From the NCBI RefSeq assembly GCF_000332175.1, contig NZ_KB235914.1:4371793-4435792 (forward strand): a stretch of 64,000 nucleotides of DNA, written 5' to 3'. Position numbers and translations under genes: made by a program. The notes under the pieces were generated by a model. It was not told where the DNA came from and did no database searches. It saw only the letters and a list, made by a program, of their open reading frames with translations. This document shows, piece after piece, positions 16,090 through 25,174 of the stretch (positions are counted from its first letter, which is position 1; each line of letters starts with the position of its first letter). The DNA comes from Pseudanabaena sp. PCC 6802. Its GTDB lineage: Bacteria > Cyanobacteriota > Cyanobacteriia > Pseudanabaenales > Pseudanabaenaceae.

Positions 16090-16458
16090 CTAGCTAGGAG
16101 ACTTAGAGCCTTCGATTACCTTAGTTTTTTCCTCTACCTCAACGTCAATGGCAGATGCAGACATCAGGCGCTTGCGTTCGTCAATTTCTACAGTCAGTTC
16201 AGAGACCTGCTCCTGCAAATTCTGGATTTGCGCGTTCTTCTTATGAAATTCCATCATATTTTGCATACTGGCCCAGGCACTAAATAGCCATGCCAAGACT
16301 GCACCAATCCCCATAGCGATAATTAGCTCGACTGCGATCGGTACCTCGACTTTTGTACCTTTAAACAGGTTAATTGTAGCCGGGGTTGTATTTTCTAGAG
16401 TAAACAATGCCAGCGCGAGAATGAGTACAAAGATTACGAAAAAGTTAACTTGTTTCAC
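16090..16458 (-). CDS. LapA-domain inner-membrane protein
   Basis: The 122-residue protein has two membrane helices (about 3-22 and 40-62) and then a cytosolic coiled coil (WASMQNMMEFHKKNAQIQNL, then LQEQVSELTVEIDERKR). This is the layout of LapA (DUF1049) proteins, which in proteobacteria take part in lipopolysaccharide assembly. GTG 16458 is chosen because AAGGAGG (complement of 16466-16472) stands seven bases upstream; the TTG at 16464 would be too close. The tail is acidic. The cyanobacterial function is not established. Confidence 0.82.
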   Translation of the reverse strand: MKQVNFFVIFVLILALALFTLENTTPATINLFKGTKVEVPIAVELIIAMGIGAVLAWLFSAWASMQNMMEFHKKNAQIQNLQEQVSELTVEIDERKRLMSASAIDVEVEEKTKVIEGSKSPS

Positions 16459-16727
16459 ACACAAACCTCCTTAATAGTTTGAAGCTTTGACAGCCAGTTT
16501 AGCGAACTACTCACAACCACTTACAAACTATAAATTAAAACCTTTGGAACAACGATTAACAAAACTCTTAAAATCTTGAAGCTGGTATGATGCGTTATGC
16601 TGACGCTAAAGGCATCTAACAAGTGGTGGGCATTTGCACACAAGTCTCCATGCTAACGGCTGAACGCCGATCGCTAATATGCCAAAATTAAAGCGGATGT
16701 ATAGAAAGTTTTTAGGATCGAATCGCA

Positions 16728-17822
16728 ATGCTCAAAGCTGGGATTGTAGGGCTACCAAATGTGGGTAAGTCTACTTTATTTAATGCCCTCGTTGCCAATG
16801 CTAAGGCTGAGGCTGCCAACTTTCCCTTCTGTACGATCGAGCCTAATGTAGGTACGGTGACGGTTCCCGACGAACGCCTGGACACATTGGCTCGCATTGG
16901 CAGTTCGGCGCAGATCGTACCCACTCGGGTCGAGTTTGTCGATATTGCCGGTCTGGTAAAAGGAGCCAGTAAGGGTGAAGGCTTGGGCAATCAGTTTTTA
17001 GCAAATATTCGTACCTGCGATGCGATCGTTCAGGTAGTGCGTTGCTTCGACGATCCCGATATTCATCATGTCGAGGCGACTGTCGATCCGTTGCGGGACA
17101 TTGAAATTATTAATCTGGAGCTAGCGCTCTCGGATCTGGCACAGGTAGATCGCCGCCTGGAACGCAGCCGCAAAGGAGCGCGTAGTGGCGACCCCGATGC
17201 TAAGCTGGAACTTGCTACCCTAGAAAAGGTGCGCGAAATCCTCGATCTGGGCAAACCTGCTCGTCTAGCGGCGCTGAGCGCAGAGGAAAAGGGCGCGATC
17301 GCCTTCCTCCAGCTACTCACGCTCAAACCAACCATCTATGCCGCCAACGTATCCGAAGACGACTTGGCAACGGGTAACGAGTGGGTGGCGCAGGTAAGGC
17401 AACTAGCGGCGGCGGAAAATGCCGAGGTTGTAGTTGTCTCAGCCCAGGTAGAGTCCGAGCTAGTCGATTTACCAGACAGCGATCGCCAGGATTTTCTCAA
17501 CTCCCTGGGAGTAAATGAAGGTGGCTTAAAAACCTTAATTCGCGCTACCTATCACCTCCTGGGGTTGCGCACGTATTTCACGGTGGGGCCGAAAGAGGCA
17601 CGCGCCTGGACTATTACCGCTGGCATGAGCGCCCCTCAAGCTGCCGGGGTCATCCACTCAGATTTTGAACGCGCCTTCATCCGTGCCAAAACAATCGCTT
17701 TTGACGATTTAGTTGCCGCAGGCTCCATGCATACGGCACGGGAAAAAGGTCTGCTCCGCAGCGAGGGAAAGGAATATATCGTCCAGGAGGGCGATGTGAT
17801 GGAATTTCTCACCAGTGCTTAG
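16728..17822 (+). CDS. ychF: Redox-regulated ATPase YchF
   Basis: The 364-residue Obg-family P-loop protein hydrolyses ATP in preference to GTP and is linked to ribosome and oxidative-stress control. The G1 loop GLPNVGKST is at residues 7-15. G3 is FVDIAGLVKGASKGEGLGNQ. The NKxD position reads NVSED, the substitution that gives the family its ATP preference. A coiled-coil insertion (~130-165) and the C-terminal TGS domain (from about 280, TYFTVGPKEARAWTI) complete the normal architecture. The 3' end overlaps birA by eight bases. Confidence 0.96.
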   Translation: MLKAGIVGLPNVGKSTLFNALVANAKAEAANFPFCTIEPNVGTVTVPDERLDTLARIGSSAQIVPTRVEFVDIAGLVKGASKGEGLGNQFLANIRTCDAIVQVVRCFDDPDIHHVEATVDPLRDIEIINLELALSDLAQVDRRLERSRKGARSGDPDAKLELATLEKVREILDLGKPARLAALSAEEKGAIAFLQLLTLKPTIYAANVSEDDLATGNEWVAQVRQLAAAENAEVVVVSAQVESELVDLPDSDRQDFLNSLGVNEGGLKTLIRATYHLLGLRTYFTVGPKEARAWTITAGMSAPQAAGVIHSDFERAFIRAKTIAFDDLVAAGSMHTAREKGLLRSEGKEYIVQEGDVMEFLTSA

Positions 17823-18612
17823 GAAAAATCCTACGGACTGGCCTGCAAACCTACCACTGTGGCTGCATTGGCTGGAAACCTGCCCGAGTACAAATACTTG
17901 GGCAACATCTCACATGAAAACACTCAGGCATGGTGATGTTGTCTTTACCCGCCAACAAACGGCTGGACGCGGGCAGCACGGTCGTACTTGGCACGCTCCA
18001 CCCGGAGTACTAACCGCTAGTTTCGTCATGGATGGCATACCAGGCTCGCAACTATCTGGACTGAGTTTAGCAGCGGGTCTGGCAGTAATTTACGCCGTCG
18101 AGGACTTACTTCCCAACCTGAAAGATATCTTGCGTTTGAAATGGCCAAATGATGTGTGGCTTAAGGAGCGCAAGTTGGCGGGCATACTCTGCGAAGCCGC
18201 GACCGATGGCAAAGGTAGCAGCCGCGCGATCGTGGGAATTGGCTTAAATCACCGCGCTGATTTTACCCAATCTGAATTCGATCCCAAGGCGATCGCTAAT
18301 GCCATCAGCCTGCATCAAGTCTCTCCCCATATCCCAGACGAACTCTCACTATTGGCGCAACTACGACATTATCTCCTCCAGGCCAGTGCAATGCTTTCCC
18401 GGAGCGATCGCCCCTCAGAATCCACTGGTTTGTCAGCTTTACTGCCAGAGCTTCGTTGTCGGGATGCTCTATGCGATCGCTTCATTACTCTAGAGTTACC
18501 AAAAGGAAAGATTTCAGGACAAGCAGCAGGAATTAATGCCTCTGGGCATTTACTATTGCGATTGCCCACAGGACAGATACAGGCTTTTGCTTCAGGGAGG
18601 ATATCGTGTTGA
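17815..18612 (+). CDS. birA: Biotin--[acetyl-CoA-carboxylase] ligase
   Basis: The 265-residue enzyme activates biotin with ATP and attaches it to the biotin carboxyl carrier protein of acetyl-CoA carboxylase. Motifs visible are RQQTAGRGQHGRTWHAPPG (biotinyl-AMP loop, ~43-61), LKWPNDVWLKERKLAGILCE (~108-127) and a C-terminal SH3-like part (GKISGQAAGINASGHLLLRL). The N-terminal DNA-binding domain of the E. coli repressor form is absent, so this is a class I, non-regulatory ligase. The GTG start at 17815 lies inside the end of ychF, implying coupling. Confidence 0.93.
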   Translation: MLRKNPTDWPANLPLWLHWLETCPSTNTWATSHMKTLRHGDVVFTRQQTAGRGQHGRTWHAPPGVLTASFVMDGIPGSQLSGLSLAAGLAVIYAVEDLLPNLKDILRLKWPNDVWLKERKLAGILCEAATDGKGSSRAIVGIGLNHRADFTQSEFDPKAIANAISLHQVSPHIPDELSLLAQLRHYLLQASAMLSRSDRPSESTGLSALLPELRCRDALCDRFITLELPKGKISGQAAGINASGHLLLRLPTGQIQAFASGRISC

Positions 18613-18931
18613 CTTGTGCAGTGGGTTTAGAGGGTTGGGGCGATCGTTGGCTCTCCAAAGGCTTTCTTCCCTGACCCTTGTGCATGAACTATGATGGGGT
18701 TGTCCGTGTTTTTGTCCTTATACCAATTTAAATTGTTGTGGTTACAGATGGGGGATGGGGGCGTTGCCTCCCCTTCATGGAGGCAGGGCGGTCTTGGGGG
18801 TTCCCCGCTAGAGCCACTGCCGCGTTCCACCCCTTCACCCCGAAAATAAAACCCGTTCTCAAGTGAAACCCGCTATATCCCAAAATAATCCCTCAAAAGC
18901 TGACTGCTGAACGCTAATAACTAACCGCTCT
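18613..18931. other. Intergenic region dominated by repeat R1
   Basis: This 319-base gap contains the repeat at 18751-18877. A CAATTTAAATTG palindrome near 18724 follows TTATACC, a common cyanobacterial dispersed word. The minus-strand frame across it (18627-18830) is proline/glycine-rich and reads through the repeat; it is not a credible gene. No RNA gene was recognised. Confidence 0.5.
18751..18877. repeat. GC-rich dispersed repeat, copy R1
   Basis: The sequence shares long ordered words with 32058-32186: GGGGGCGTTGCC, AGGCAGGGCGGTCTTGGGGG, CCCGCTAGAGCCACTGCCG, AATAAAACC, GTTCTCAA and CGCTATA at the right end. The matching left terminus seen at 32030 is not present here, so this copy looks truncated on the left. 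Confidence 0.7.
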
Positions 18932-20158
18932 ATGGATATTTTTGAAAGTTTTAATATGGCGATGCGGACGATCGCGGCGAATCGGATGCGCAGTACCCTA
19001 ACTATGCTTGGCATTATTATTGGCAATGCCTCGGTAATTGCCATGATTGGGATCGGTCAAGGGGCGCAAAAATATGCCTCATCTCAGTTTCAATCTCTGG
19101 GCACGGATGTTTTATTTGTAATCCCTGGCTCCGATAATACTCGCCGCAATACGATCGCGCCGCCGAATCGCCTCGTACTTGCCGATGCTGACGCGATCGC
19201 CACCCAAGTGCCGACCGTTAAGCAGGTCGCACCGCAGGTCAACGGTTCGGAGCTAGCCACATATCGCAACCAGACCAAGCGCAGTACTTTAATCGGTACC
19301 ACACCGTCCTATAGCACCGTGCGTAATGCTGGCGTGAGCAGCGGTCGGTTCCTCAGCGAAGACGATCTCAAACGCAATGCCAGAGTGGTTACGCTCGGTT
19401 CGGCGATCGCCAGGGATTTATTCGGACAAAGCAACCCCATCGGGCAGCAAGTCAGAATCAAAGGCATGAGCTTTGAGGTGATTGGGGTAATGGATGAAAA
19501 GGGGGCTTTCCTTGGTACAAACCAGGACGACACGATTTTCATGCCCTTCACCACTATGTCCAGCCGCCTGATCGGGCGCACTTCTCCTTATGGTATTGCG
19601 GTGCAGGCTATTACGGTTTCCGCCAGGGATACCAACAGTATTGATGCTGCCAAGTTTCAAATTGAGAACCTGCTAAGACTGCGCCACCAAAGTAAAGATG
19701 CCCAAGCCGATGAAACTTTTACCATCCGCACTCAAAAAGATGCGCTCGAAATTGTCAATAACATCACTGGCGCGCTCACGCTGATGCTGGCTGCGATCGC
19801 CGGGATTTCTCTGCTGGTTGGCGGCATCGGCATTATGAATATCATGCTCGTGTCCGTGACCGAACGCACCCAGGAAATTGGTCTGCGCAAAGCTCTGGGT
19901 GCGACCCAGGCGGATATTCTCACCCAGTTTACGATCGAAGCTGTGATTCTGTCGGTGGCAGGTGGCTTAGTCGGAACCTGTTTGGGTGTAGGCGGAGTCT
20001 TACTAGTTGCAACCTACACGCCACTCCAGGCCGGAGTTTCTGGTGGCGCGATCGCAGTTGCTGTTGGTGTCTCCGGCGCGATCGGTCTATTTTTTGGGAT
20101 CTTCCCCGCTAGACAAGCCGCCAAACTCGATCCAATTGTTGCTCTGAGAACCGTATGA
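18932..20158 (+). CDS. ABC transporter permease, MacB/FtsX family
   Basis: The 408-residue permease has one N-terminal helix (about 20-45), a large periplasmic MacB-type domain (about 50-275) and three C-terminal helices forming the FtsX core (about 285-400). The core includes MLAAIAGISLLVGGIGIMNI and the cytoplasmic loop VTERTQEIGLRKALGATQAD. This is the mechanotransmission type of exporter, moving peptides, lipoproteins or drugs without a classical substrate tunnel. The gene overlaps the ATPase by four bases (ATGA). No membrane-fusion protein (MacA-like) is adjacent; one may be encoded elsewhere. Confidence 0.93.
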   Translation: MDIFESFNMAMRTIAANRMRSTLTMLGIIIGNASVIAMIGIGQGAQKYASSQFQSLGTDVLFVIPGSDNTRRNTIAPPNRLVLADADAIATQVPTVKQVAPQVNGSELATYRNQTKRSTLIGTTPSYSTVRNAGVSSGRFLSEDDLKRNARVVTLGSAIARDLFGQSNPIGQQVRIKGMSFEVIGVMDEKGAFLGTNQDDTIFMPFTTMSSRLIGRTSPYGIAVQAITVSARDTNSIDAAKFQIENLLRLRHQSKDAQADETFTIRTQKDALEIVNNITGALTLMLAAIAGISLLVGGIGIMNIMLVSVTERTQEIGLRKALGATQADILTQFTIEAVILSVAGGLVGTCLGVGGVLLVATYTPLQAGVSGGAIAVAVGVSGAIGLFFGIFPARQAAKLDPIVALRTV

Positions 20159-20907
20159 TTACAACCCAATCCCAAGCAGACAAATCCCTCCTGGGTAGTT
20201 CCAAACCTGTAATCGCGTTGGAGCAAATTAGTAAAATTTACGGGATGGGCAATACCGAAGTTGTAGCCCTCTCAAATGTCGATCTCATCATCGAACCAGG
20301 TGAATACACGGCGATTATGGGGCCGTCTGGCTCCGGTAAATCGACGGCGATGAATATTATTGGCTGTTTAGACCGCCCCACATCCGGCAATTACTATCTC
20401 GACGGTCAGAATGTGGCGGAACTGTCAGACTCTCAGCTTGCCCACGTCCGCAATCGCAAGATTGGTTTTGTGTTTCAGCAGTACCATTTATTACCCCAAC
20501 TGAACGCCTTAGAAAATGTGATGTTACCGATGGCATATGCCAACGTGCCGCATCGCGATCGCAAAGACAGGGCGATCGCGGCTCTAGAGCGCGTAGCGAT
20601 GGGAAATCGCCTGAATAATAAACCGAACGAACTTTCTGGTGGTCAGCAGCAGCGGGTGGCAATTGCCAGGGCGATCGTCAATCAACCTGTGCTGCTCCTA
20701 GCGGATGAACCAACGGGTGCGCTTGATAGTCGTACAACCCAGGAAGTGATCGATCTATTCGGCGAACTCAATGCCAGCGGTATTACGGTTGTGGTCGTCA
20801 CCCACGAGTCGGAAGTAGCCAAGTTCACCAAACGTATTGTCTGGTTCCGCGATGGACAAGTGGTACACTCACACCTTGCACCAGATCGGCTTAAGGATGT
20901 TACTTAA
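20155..20907 (+). CDS. ABC transporter ATP-binding protein, MacB/LolD type
   Basis: The 250-residue ATPase powers the permease encoded just upstream. It has Walker A GPSGSGKST (~61-69), the Q-loop FVFQQYHLLPQLNALENVML, signature LSGGQQQRVAIARA and Walker B LLLADEPTGALD. The H-loop reads VVVTHE. The pattern FVFQ..HLLP..ALENVMLP is characteristic of LolD/MacB/FtsE ATPases. The first ~15 residues are a nonconserved extension. Permease-first gene order and the four-base overlap indicate a stoichiometric pair. Confidence 0.94.
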   Translation: MITTQSQADKSLLGSSKPVIALEQISKIYGMGNTEVVALSNVDLIIEPGEYTAIMGPSGSGKSTAMNIIGCLDRPTSGNYYLDGQNVAELSDSQLAHVRNRKIGFVFQQYHLLPQLNALENVMLPMAYANVPHRDRKDRAIAALERVAMGNRLNNKPNELSGGQQQRVAIARAIVNQPVLLLADEPTGALDSRTTQEVIDLFGELNASGITVVVVTHESEVAKFTKRIVWFRDGQVVHSHLAPDRLKDVT

Positions 20908-20914
20908 ATAGTTA

Positions 20915-21676
20915 CTAAGCTTCAATCCCTAGTTCGCGTAAACGTTGTGCCAGATATTCCGCACGTTGTTCAGCACGTTCGGCATCAGTAGGTATCCAAT
21001 TACCTTCCGCATCGTACCAACGCAACCACGAGCGACTAATGCTTTTATACTCTCCTTCCCATATCCCTAAACCCAACTCAATTTCTGCCATCCACACTTT
21101 CGGTTCGTACAAATTCAATTCCACATAATGACCTGCCTGCAAGGTAAATACTTGCATTTGGTTTGTGTAACGGCTAAAAACTACATAATAGGGGATGCGG
21201 AGAATTTGTTCGTACACTTTCCACTTGGTTGGTGGTTTTTCGACTCGATCTTCCTCGCCATTCTGCTCCTCTGGTTCTAGCTGCCCTAAGTCCTCTTTCT
21301 CTGTACCTGGAGATAGTAATTCCACAACTACAACTGGACTCACTCCCTCTTGCCAAATTACATAGCTCAAACGCAGGTCGTGGTCGTCGTAAAGCCTGGG
21401 CACTCCGACAACCCCAAACCAGTCCGGGCGCTTGTACCAATTTTGATGATGAACGTCATAATAGAGATTAAGATCGCTAGCACTAAACACTCGATCTTGA
21501 GGATAGTTGGGAGGACAAAAAGTCAACCACAAAAGCTCAGGTTGAAAGTCATGAAATCGATCGGGCAAACCAGGCTCCTCAGGATTTTCACTAGGCAGAT
21601 CGTACATTGTTGGCAGTGTTTCCCTAGGAGAAAGGGGTGGATCGCTTTGTTGAGATGGGTACTTCAGCCGAAACAT
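20915..21676 (-). CDS. Uma2-family endonuclease
   Basis: The 253-residue protein belongs to the Uma2 (DUF820) family of PD-(D/E)XK-like putative nucleases that are highly multiplied in cyanobacteria. Core elements are RVFSASDLNLYYDVHHQNWY, KRPDWFGVVGVP, the catalytic-type VSPVVVVELLSPGTEKEDLG and a later WKVYEQILRIPYYVVFSRYT. The C-terminal tail (AERAEQRAEYLAQRLRELGI) is a helical repeat usual in longer Uma2 proteins. It ends seven bases from the convergent ABC gene. No in vivo role has been established for the family. Confidence 0.88.
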   Translation of the reverse strand: MFRLKYPSQQSDPPLSPRETLPTMYDLPSENPEEPGLPDRFHDFQPELLWLTFCPPNYPQDRVFSASDLNLYYDVHHQNWYKRPDWFGVVGVPRLYDDHDLRLSYVIWQEGVSPVVVVELLSPGTEKEDLGQLEPEEQNGEEDRVEKPPTKWKVYEQILRIPYYVVFSRYTNQMQVFTLQAGHYVELNLYEPKVWMAEIELGLGIWEGEYKSISRSWLRWYDAEGNWIPTDAERAEQRAEYLAQRLRELGIEA

Positions 21677-21711
21677 AATTCGTTGCCAATTTATCGATCG
21701 TCATTAGTTAA

Positions 21712-21966
21712 GATTATAGCTTTTCAATCGGCAAGCTTCCGCTTCCAGAACAAATCGATGATTATATCTCTACACGGATGGCTCAATTAGGAGCGCGATC
21801 GCTAGAGATTTCGGCCTCTCATGCTCTACGGTCAGCAGCACTACCTTTAGTGAATCGCGATCCTTTCGATCGAATGTCGATCGCTCAATCTCAGATAGAG
21901 GCTATGACGCTTGTAAGTGCAGATTCAATATTCAACCGATATGATGTTTCAGTAATCTGGGCAGCC
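21712..21966 (+). pseudogene. VapC-type PIN-domain toxin, C-terminal remnant
   Basis: An open stretch after a TAA at 21709-21711 reads DYSFSIGKLPLPEQIDDYIS, then RSLEISASHALRSAALPLVN, RDPFDRMSIAQSQIEAMTLV and SADSIFNRYDVSVIW. This is the C-terminal half of a type II PIN-domain toxin: the DPFDRMLIAQA and S-AD-..F motifs hold two of the acidic metal ligands. The N-terminal half with the first catalytic Asp is missing and no antitoxin precedes it. The frame runs on to 22059 through unrelated sequence. Adjacent to and divergent from the Uma2 gene. The rest of 21677-22126 shows nothing else I recognise. Confidence 0.75.
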
Positions 21967-22126
21967 AGTTCGCGAAAACATAGATCGCCAAGTCAGACAA
22001 ATTCTTTTTTAATGTATCGATGTGTCTGTCTAACGGCTAAGGTGAGCCGCGGCAGATAACTTGAACGAATTTGATACCGTCCGCTCCACTGCGTTGTTAT
22101 GCTGCATCTCCACCGATCGCCCCAAA

Positions 22127-22396
22127 CTACATCCACTTCAGCAACTCATCATACTCATCATGTGTGCCAATCCAGTACCAATAAATATGCTCAGACTCCA
22201 GCAAACCCAAAACCCGATAGTTAAGGCTGACACGAGCGGAGTAGATCGGTTGCTTTTGACTGACTTGTTTAAACTGAAGGCTGGGGTGATAAGGATCTTC
22301 TTGCCAGAGAGCAAAAGCTTTTGCGGCTTGTTCTTGAACTGATGCAGGAAGATCATTAAGCCGTTTACGAAACGTTTTGGTCACACTTGATTTCAT
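22127..22396 (-). CDS. RelE/ParE-like toxin
   Basis: The 89-residue basic protein has the RelE/ParE fold order: helix (MKSSVTKTFRKRLNDLPASV), then strands QFKQVSQKQPIYSARVSLNY and RVLGLLESEHIYWYWIG, ending in THDEYDELL. The HDEYD ending is typical of the cyanobacterial plasmid-stabilisation-type toxins, which are either mRNA interferases or gyrase poisons. Its ATG overlaps the end of the upstream antitoxin by four bases, giving the usual antitoxin-first order. Which biochemical class it belongs to cannot be decided by eye. Confidence 0.85.
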   Translation of the reverse strand: MKSSVTKTFRKRLNDLPASVQEQAAKAFALWQEDPYHPSLQFKQVSQKQPIYSARVSLNYRVLGLLESEHIYWYWIGTHDEYDELLKWM

Positions 22397-22623
22397 TTTT
22401 GTGTCGGAAATACTTCACTGAGTGGAGTGGTTTCACTCATTGCTATTTCCTGACGCACCATCGCAGCCATCCGATCCCATTGATCATCTGTCGTGGCAGC
22501 AAAACGAGTTTCCCATTGTTGCTCGTCTTGCAACTCATCCAAAAAACGCGATGCGATCGCATCTTGCTGTTCAGGCGGAAGTTGTTGGATTTTGGCGATT
22601 GCCTGTTGAAGCAGCTTAGTCAT
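22393..22623 (-). CDS. Antitoxin partner of RelE/ParE-like toxin
   Basis: The 76-residue acidic protein starts MTKLLQQAIAKIQQLPPEQQ, followed by DAIASRFLDELQDEQQWETR and an unstructured tail, MSETTPLSEVF. Small acidic proteins of this type (DAIA..FLDEL..E..W) are common partners of RelE/ParE-like toxins in cyanobacteria. They have a helical N-terminus and a toxin-binding tail. Four-base overlap with the toxin gene supports the pairing. No classical DNA-binding fold is obvious. Confidence 0.78.
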   Translation of the reverse strand: MTKLLQQAIAKIQQLPPEQQDAIASRFLDELQDEQQWETRFAATTDDQWDRMAAMVRQEIAMSETTPLSEVFPTQK

Positions 22624-22708
22624 AGGTTCATCGCAGTAAATACTGCAATTACATACAGTTTCTCAATTTTAACCGATGTTCAGAAAAATTTTTCGTCAGA
22701 CTCAGGAA

Positions 22709-23475
22709 CTAGGTAGGCTCCACTACGAACTTCGCATCGAGATAATGCAGTAGTGAACGTACTATATTTATTACAAACATTGCCTCCACCTTGTTTAGTA
22801 AATCTTCATTTGGGTGTGCCACGCTTGCATTATTCCTTATTGGATTCAGTGCATCCATAATGGTGGCAGATGCCTGAAGAATCCGCTCAATATCTTGAGA
22901 ACGTGGACCCAGATCTTGGAGTGCAGGATGATGTTGACGGAGTAATCTGAATAACCTGGTCATACTATCGTCATTACCGTAACCAATACTTTCAATATCA
23001 CATGCAGCACGTAGATAACCATGTAAAGTAGTATGGATTCGATCAACTCCGCTAACTGCATCACTGGCTTGGATTAGAGCTTCTACATCTCCAATTGCAC
23101 GTTCTACAATTGCGCTATTAATCTTGAGATCAGGACTCACAATCGGTGATGCACCTTCCAATCTCTTAGCTATTTCTAATAACTCTGCAAAAAGTTCTTG
23201 TGTTCTAGTTTCTGGGCAAGGTGGTGCGCTTATTGGGAACCTTTCTAAAACTCCACGCACTATCTTGGCTTGCACCTGTGGGGATGCTCCACTTAGGATG
23301 GCAATAAATTTTCGCAGGTAGTTCCTTGAAGCTGAGAGGGATCTATATCAAGCTCACAATACTCAGGATAAAACTCAGCATGAGATCGATAACTGAAATC
23401 ACCCAGATAACCATCAGATACACCAATATATCGGTTAACAACTTTCATTATTTCTGGACTTGTTAAACCTGCCAT
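22709..23475 (-). pseudogene. Abortive-infection (Abi_C) type gene broken by a one-base frameshift
   Basis: Two frames make one protein. From ATG 23475 the first reads MAGLTSPEIMKVVNRYIGVS, then DGYLGDFSYRSHAEFYPEYC and DIDPSQLQGTTCENLLPS before a stop. Adding one A to the four-A run (TTTT on the plus strand, 23309-23312) changes the end to GTTCEKFIAILSGASPQVQA and joins the frame running to 22709. The joined length is 768 bases, or 255 codons plus stop. The C-terminal part (LLRQHHPALQDLG...IMDALNPIRNNASVAHPNED) is the Abi_C domain of abortive-infection proteins. It is either a real null allele, a phase-variable tract or a sequencing error. Confidence 0.82.
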
Positions 23476-23688
23476 AATTTAGTTTTAAGATTGACGCAAT
23501 GCAAATACAAGCATCTGTAGTATCAATTATTCCTCGTAAATCAATTTTCTACCCAACCTTTTTGAGTTACTGGCAACACCTATGCATGAAGCGGCATAAC
23601 GATTGAGCTAACCGGACGCAGATAACCCTAGATACTCAACCGACCAGACTACAGCATTCCGGTTCAGCGATTTGTTAGAGTGCTTACA

Positions 23689-24666
23689 CTATGGCGCATT
23701 GACCGCAACTACTAATTTCCCCGTTGCTTGATTAGACTCCATGTAATGATGGGCTGCCACAATCTCGTCTAAGCGAAAAACTCTGTCTATATTGACTCGA
23801 CTTTGACCAGCTTCTACCCCAGCGATAAATCTTTGCAAATGCTCAACGGCTAAATCTTCAGTGCCTCCAGTATAAACGGTCAGTTTTACCGTATGGGGAA
23901 TCTGAGCCATCGGTGAAAAATCTGGTAGCGACCAAGCGTTACCTAATATGCCGGTCATACAGACAATGCCACCCGGAGTAGCACATTGCAGTGAATCTAT
24001 CAGTGTGGTAGTTCCGACCAATTCTAAAACACGATCGACCCCATTAGGGACACTCTGACGGATAGTCGTTGCGATCGCACCATCGTCAATCACCACCCGA
24101 TCGACCCCATTAGCTTTCAACGCGTTTACCTTTGCAGGATTACGCGTAGTCGCCATAACGGTCAATCCCAGATCTTTGGCAAGATGAGCTGCCGCCATGC
24201 CAACGGATGAGGTGCCACCTCGAATTAACAGCGTCTGCCCGGCTTGCACCGCTAAACCAGATATCAGAGAACCATAGGCCGTCTGGAACATTTCTGGAAT
24301 GGCTCCTAGCACTGACCAGTCAAGCGTGCTCTGAATCGGAAATACGCAGGCTTGCGGAACGCAGGTGTATTCGGCATAGCTACCATCAAAAGCCCGTCCC
24401 ATGCCGCCCATAATAGCGGCGACCGTCTGACCAGGCTGAAATGGCGTGTCAGGGGCAACTTCGACAATGCCCACGCACTCAATGCCCAAAATTCGGGGAA
24501 GCTGAACATTGGGAGAATATCCCTGCCGGGTAAACATCTCAGAACGATTGAGACCAAATGCTTTGACCTGGATCAATACCCATCCCGAGCGAGGATAGGG
24601 TTTGGCAATCTCTCGGAGTTGTAGGGCGCTTGGGTCGCCAGGGGATTCTAAAACAATTGCTTTCAT
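23689..24666 (-). CDS. Zinc-independent quinone oxidoreductase / MDR alcohol dehydrogenase family
   Basis: The protein (325 residues from ATG 24666) is a medium-chain dehydrogenase/reductase of the quinone oxidoreductase branch, which reduces quinones or enones with NADPH. The GroES-like part (1-120) has MKAIVLESPGDPSALQLREI and GIECVGIVEVAPDTPFQPGQ without the zinc ligands of true alcohol dehydrogenases. The Rossmann part has TLLIRGGTSSVGMAAAHLAK. AAGG lies about eight bases ahead of ATG 24666, so this is preferred to the TTG at 24681. It leads a run of three minus-strand genes divergent from a LysR regulator, suggesting an inducible detoxification unit. Confidence 0.88.
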   Translation of the reverse strand: MKAIVLESPGDPSALQLREIAKPYPRSGWVLIQVKAFGLNRSEMFTRQGYSPNVQLPRILGIECVGIVEVAPDTPFQPGQTVAAIMGGMGRAFDGSYAEYTCVPQACVFPIQSTLDWSVLGAIPEMFQTAYGSLISGLAVQAGQTLLIRGGTSSVGMAAAHLAKDLGLTVMATTRNPAKVNALKANGVDRVVIDDGAIATTIRQSVPNGVDRVLELVGTTTLIDSLQCATPGGIVCMTGILGNAWSLPDFSPMAQIPHTVKLTVYTGGTEDLAVEHLQRFIAGVEAGQSRVNIDRVFRLDEIVAAHHYMESNQATGKLVVAVNAP

Positions 24667-24760
24667 TGTATTAACCTTCAACTAAGGAGCGCTCAGAATC
24701 GGTGCCTGTATCTCACCGATTCTGCAACTATTAGGCATTCCATCTACCAATTTCCCCATC

Positions 24761-25117
24761 TCAAGAGGCATAATAATAGCGTTCGTGGACTACTTTACCG
24801 TCTTTCCACTTCTGCACAGAAACTTGATCATGGGTGACTTTGCCCCAATTAGCATGGGTATAGTCCACAAACCATTCTGAGATAATCACATCGTCCCCAT
24901 AAGCGACGTTTTTCACCTCTATGCCTCGGAACTCAACCACTTTTGAGAAGAAATCCAGTTCTCTCTGACGGTTTGCTGCTTTCCCAATTGTGGGAGCAGT
25001 TTCATTCTCTTGCATTACCACGTCATCCCCGTAGTACTTTTCAAAGGCTTCCATGGCTTTTCCTTGTAAAACCAGGAATTTGATGTCTTCAAAGGCAGCT
25101 TGCAAGTTTGTACTCAT
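24761..25117 (-). CDS. SnoaL-like / NTF2-fold protein
   Basis: The 118-residue protein has an NTF2-like fold: helices at the start (MSTNLQAAFEDIKFLVLQGK), the motif YYGDDVVMQENE, then strands VEFRGIEVKNVAYGDDVIIS, EWFVDYTHANWGKVTHDQVS and KDGKVVHERYYY. SnoaL-like proteins act as small cyclases, isomerases or binding proteins. It is 94 bases upstream of the oxidoreductase in the same direction and 57 bases downstream of another NTF2-like gene, likely co-transcribed. A GGAGA sequence precedes ATG 25117 by about ten bases. Confidence 0.82.
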   Translation of the reverse strand: MSTNLQAAFEDIKFLVLQGKAMEAFEKYYGDDVVMQENETAPTIGKAANRQRELDFFSKVVEFRGIEVKNVAYGDDVIISEWFVDYTHANWGKVTHDQVSVQKWKDGKVVHERYYYAS

Positions 25118-25174
25118 GATTCATTTCTCCAAAATTACAGAAGTTGTTACAAGGTTGGGTGCTGATTTCAGGGA

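Noticed and set aside
18627-18830. 67-codon frame on the minus strand after birA
   Set aside because: It reads through the GC-rich repeat R1; composition is explained by the repeat.
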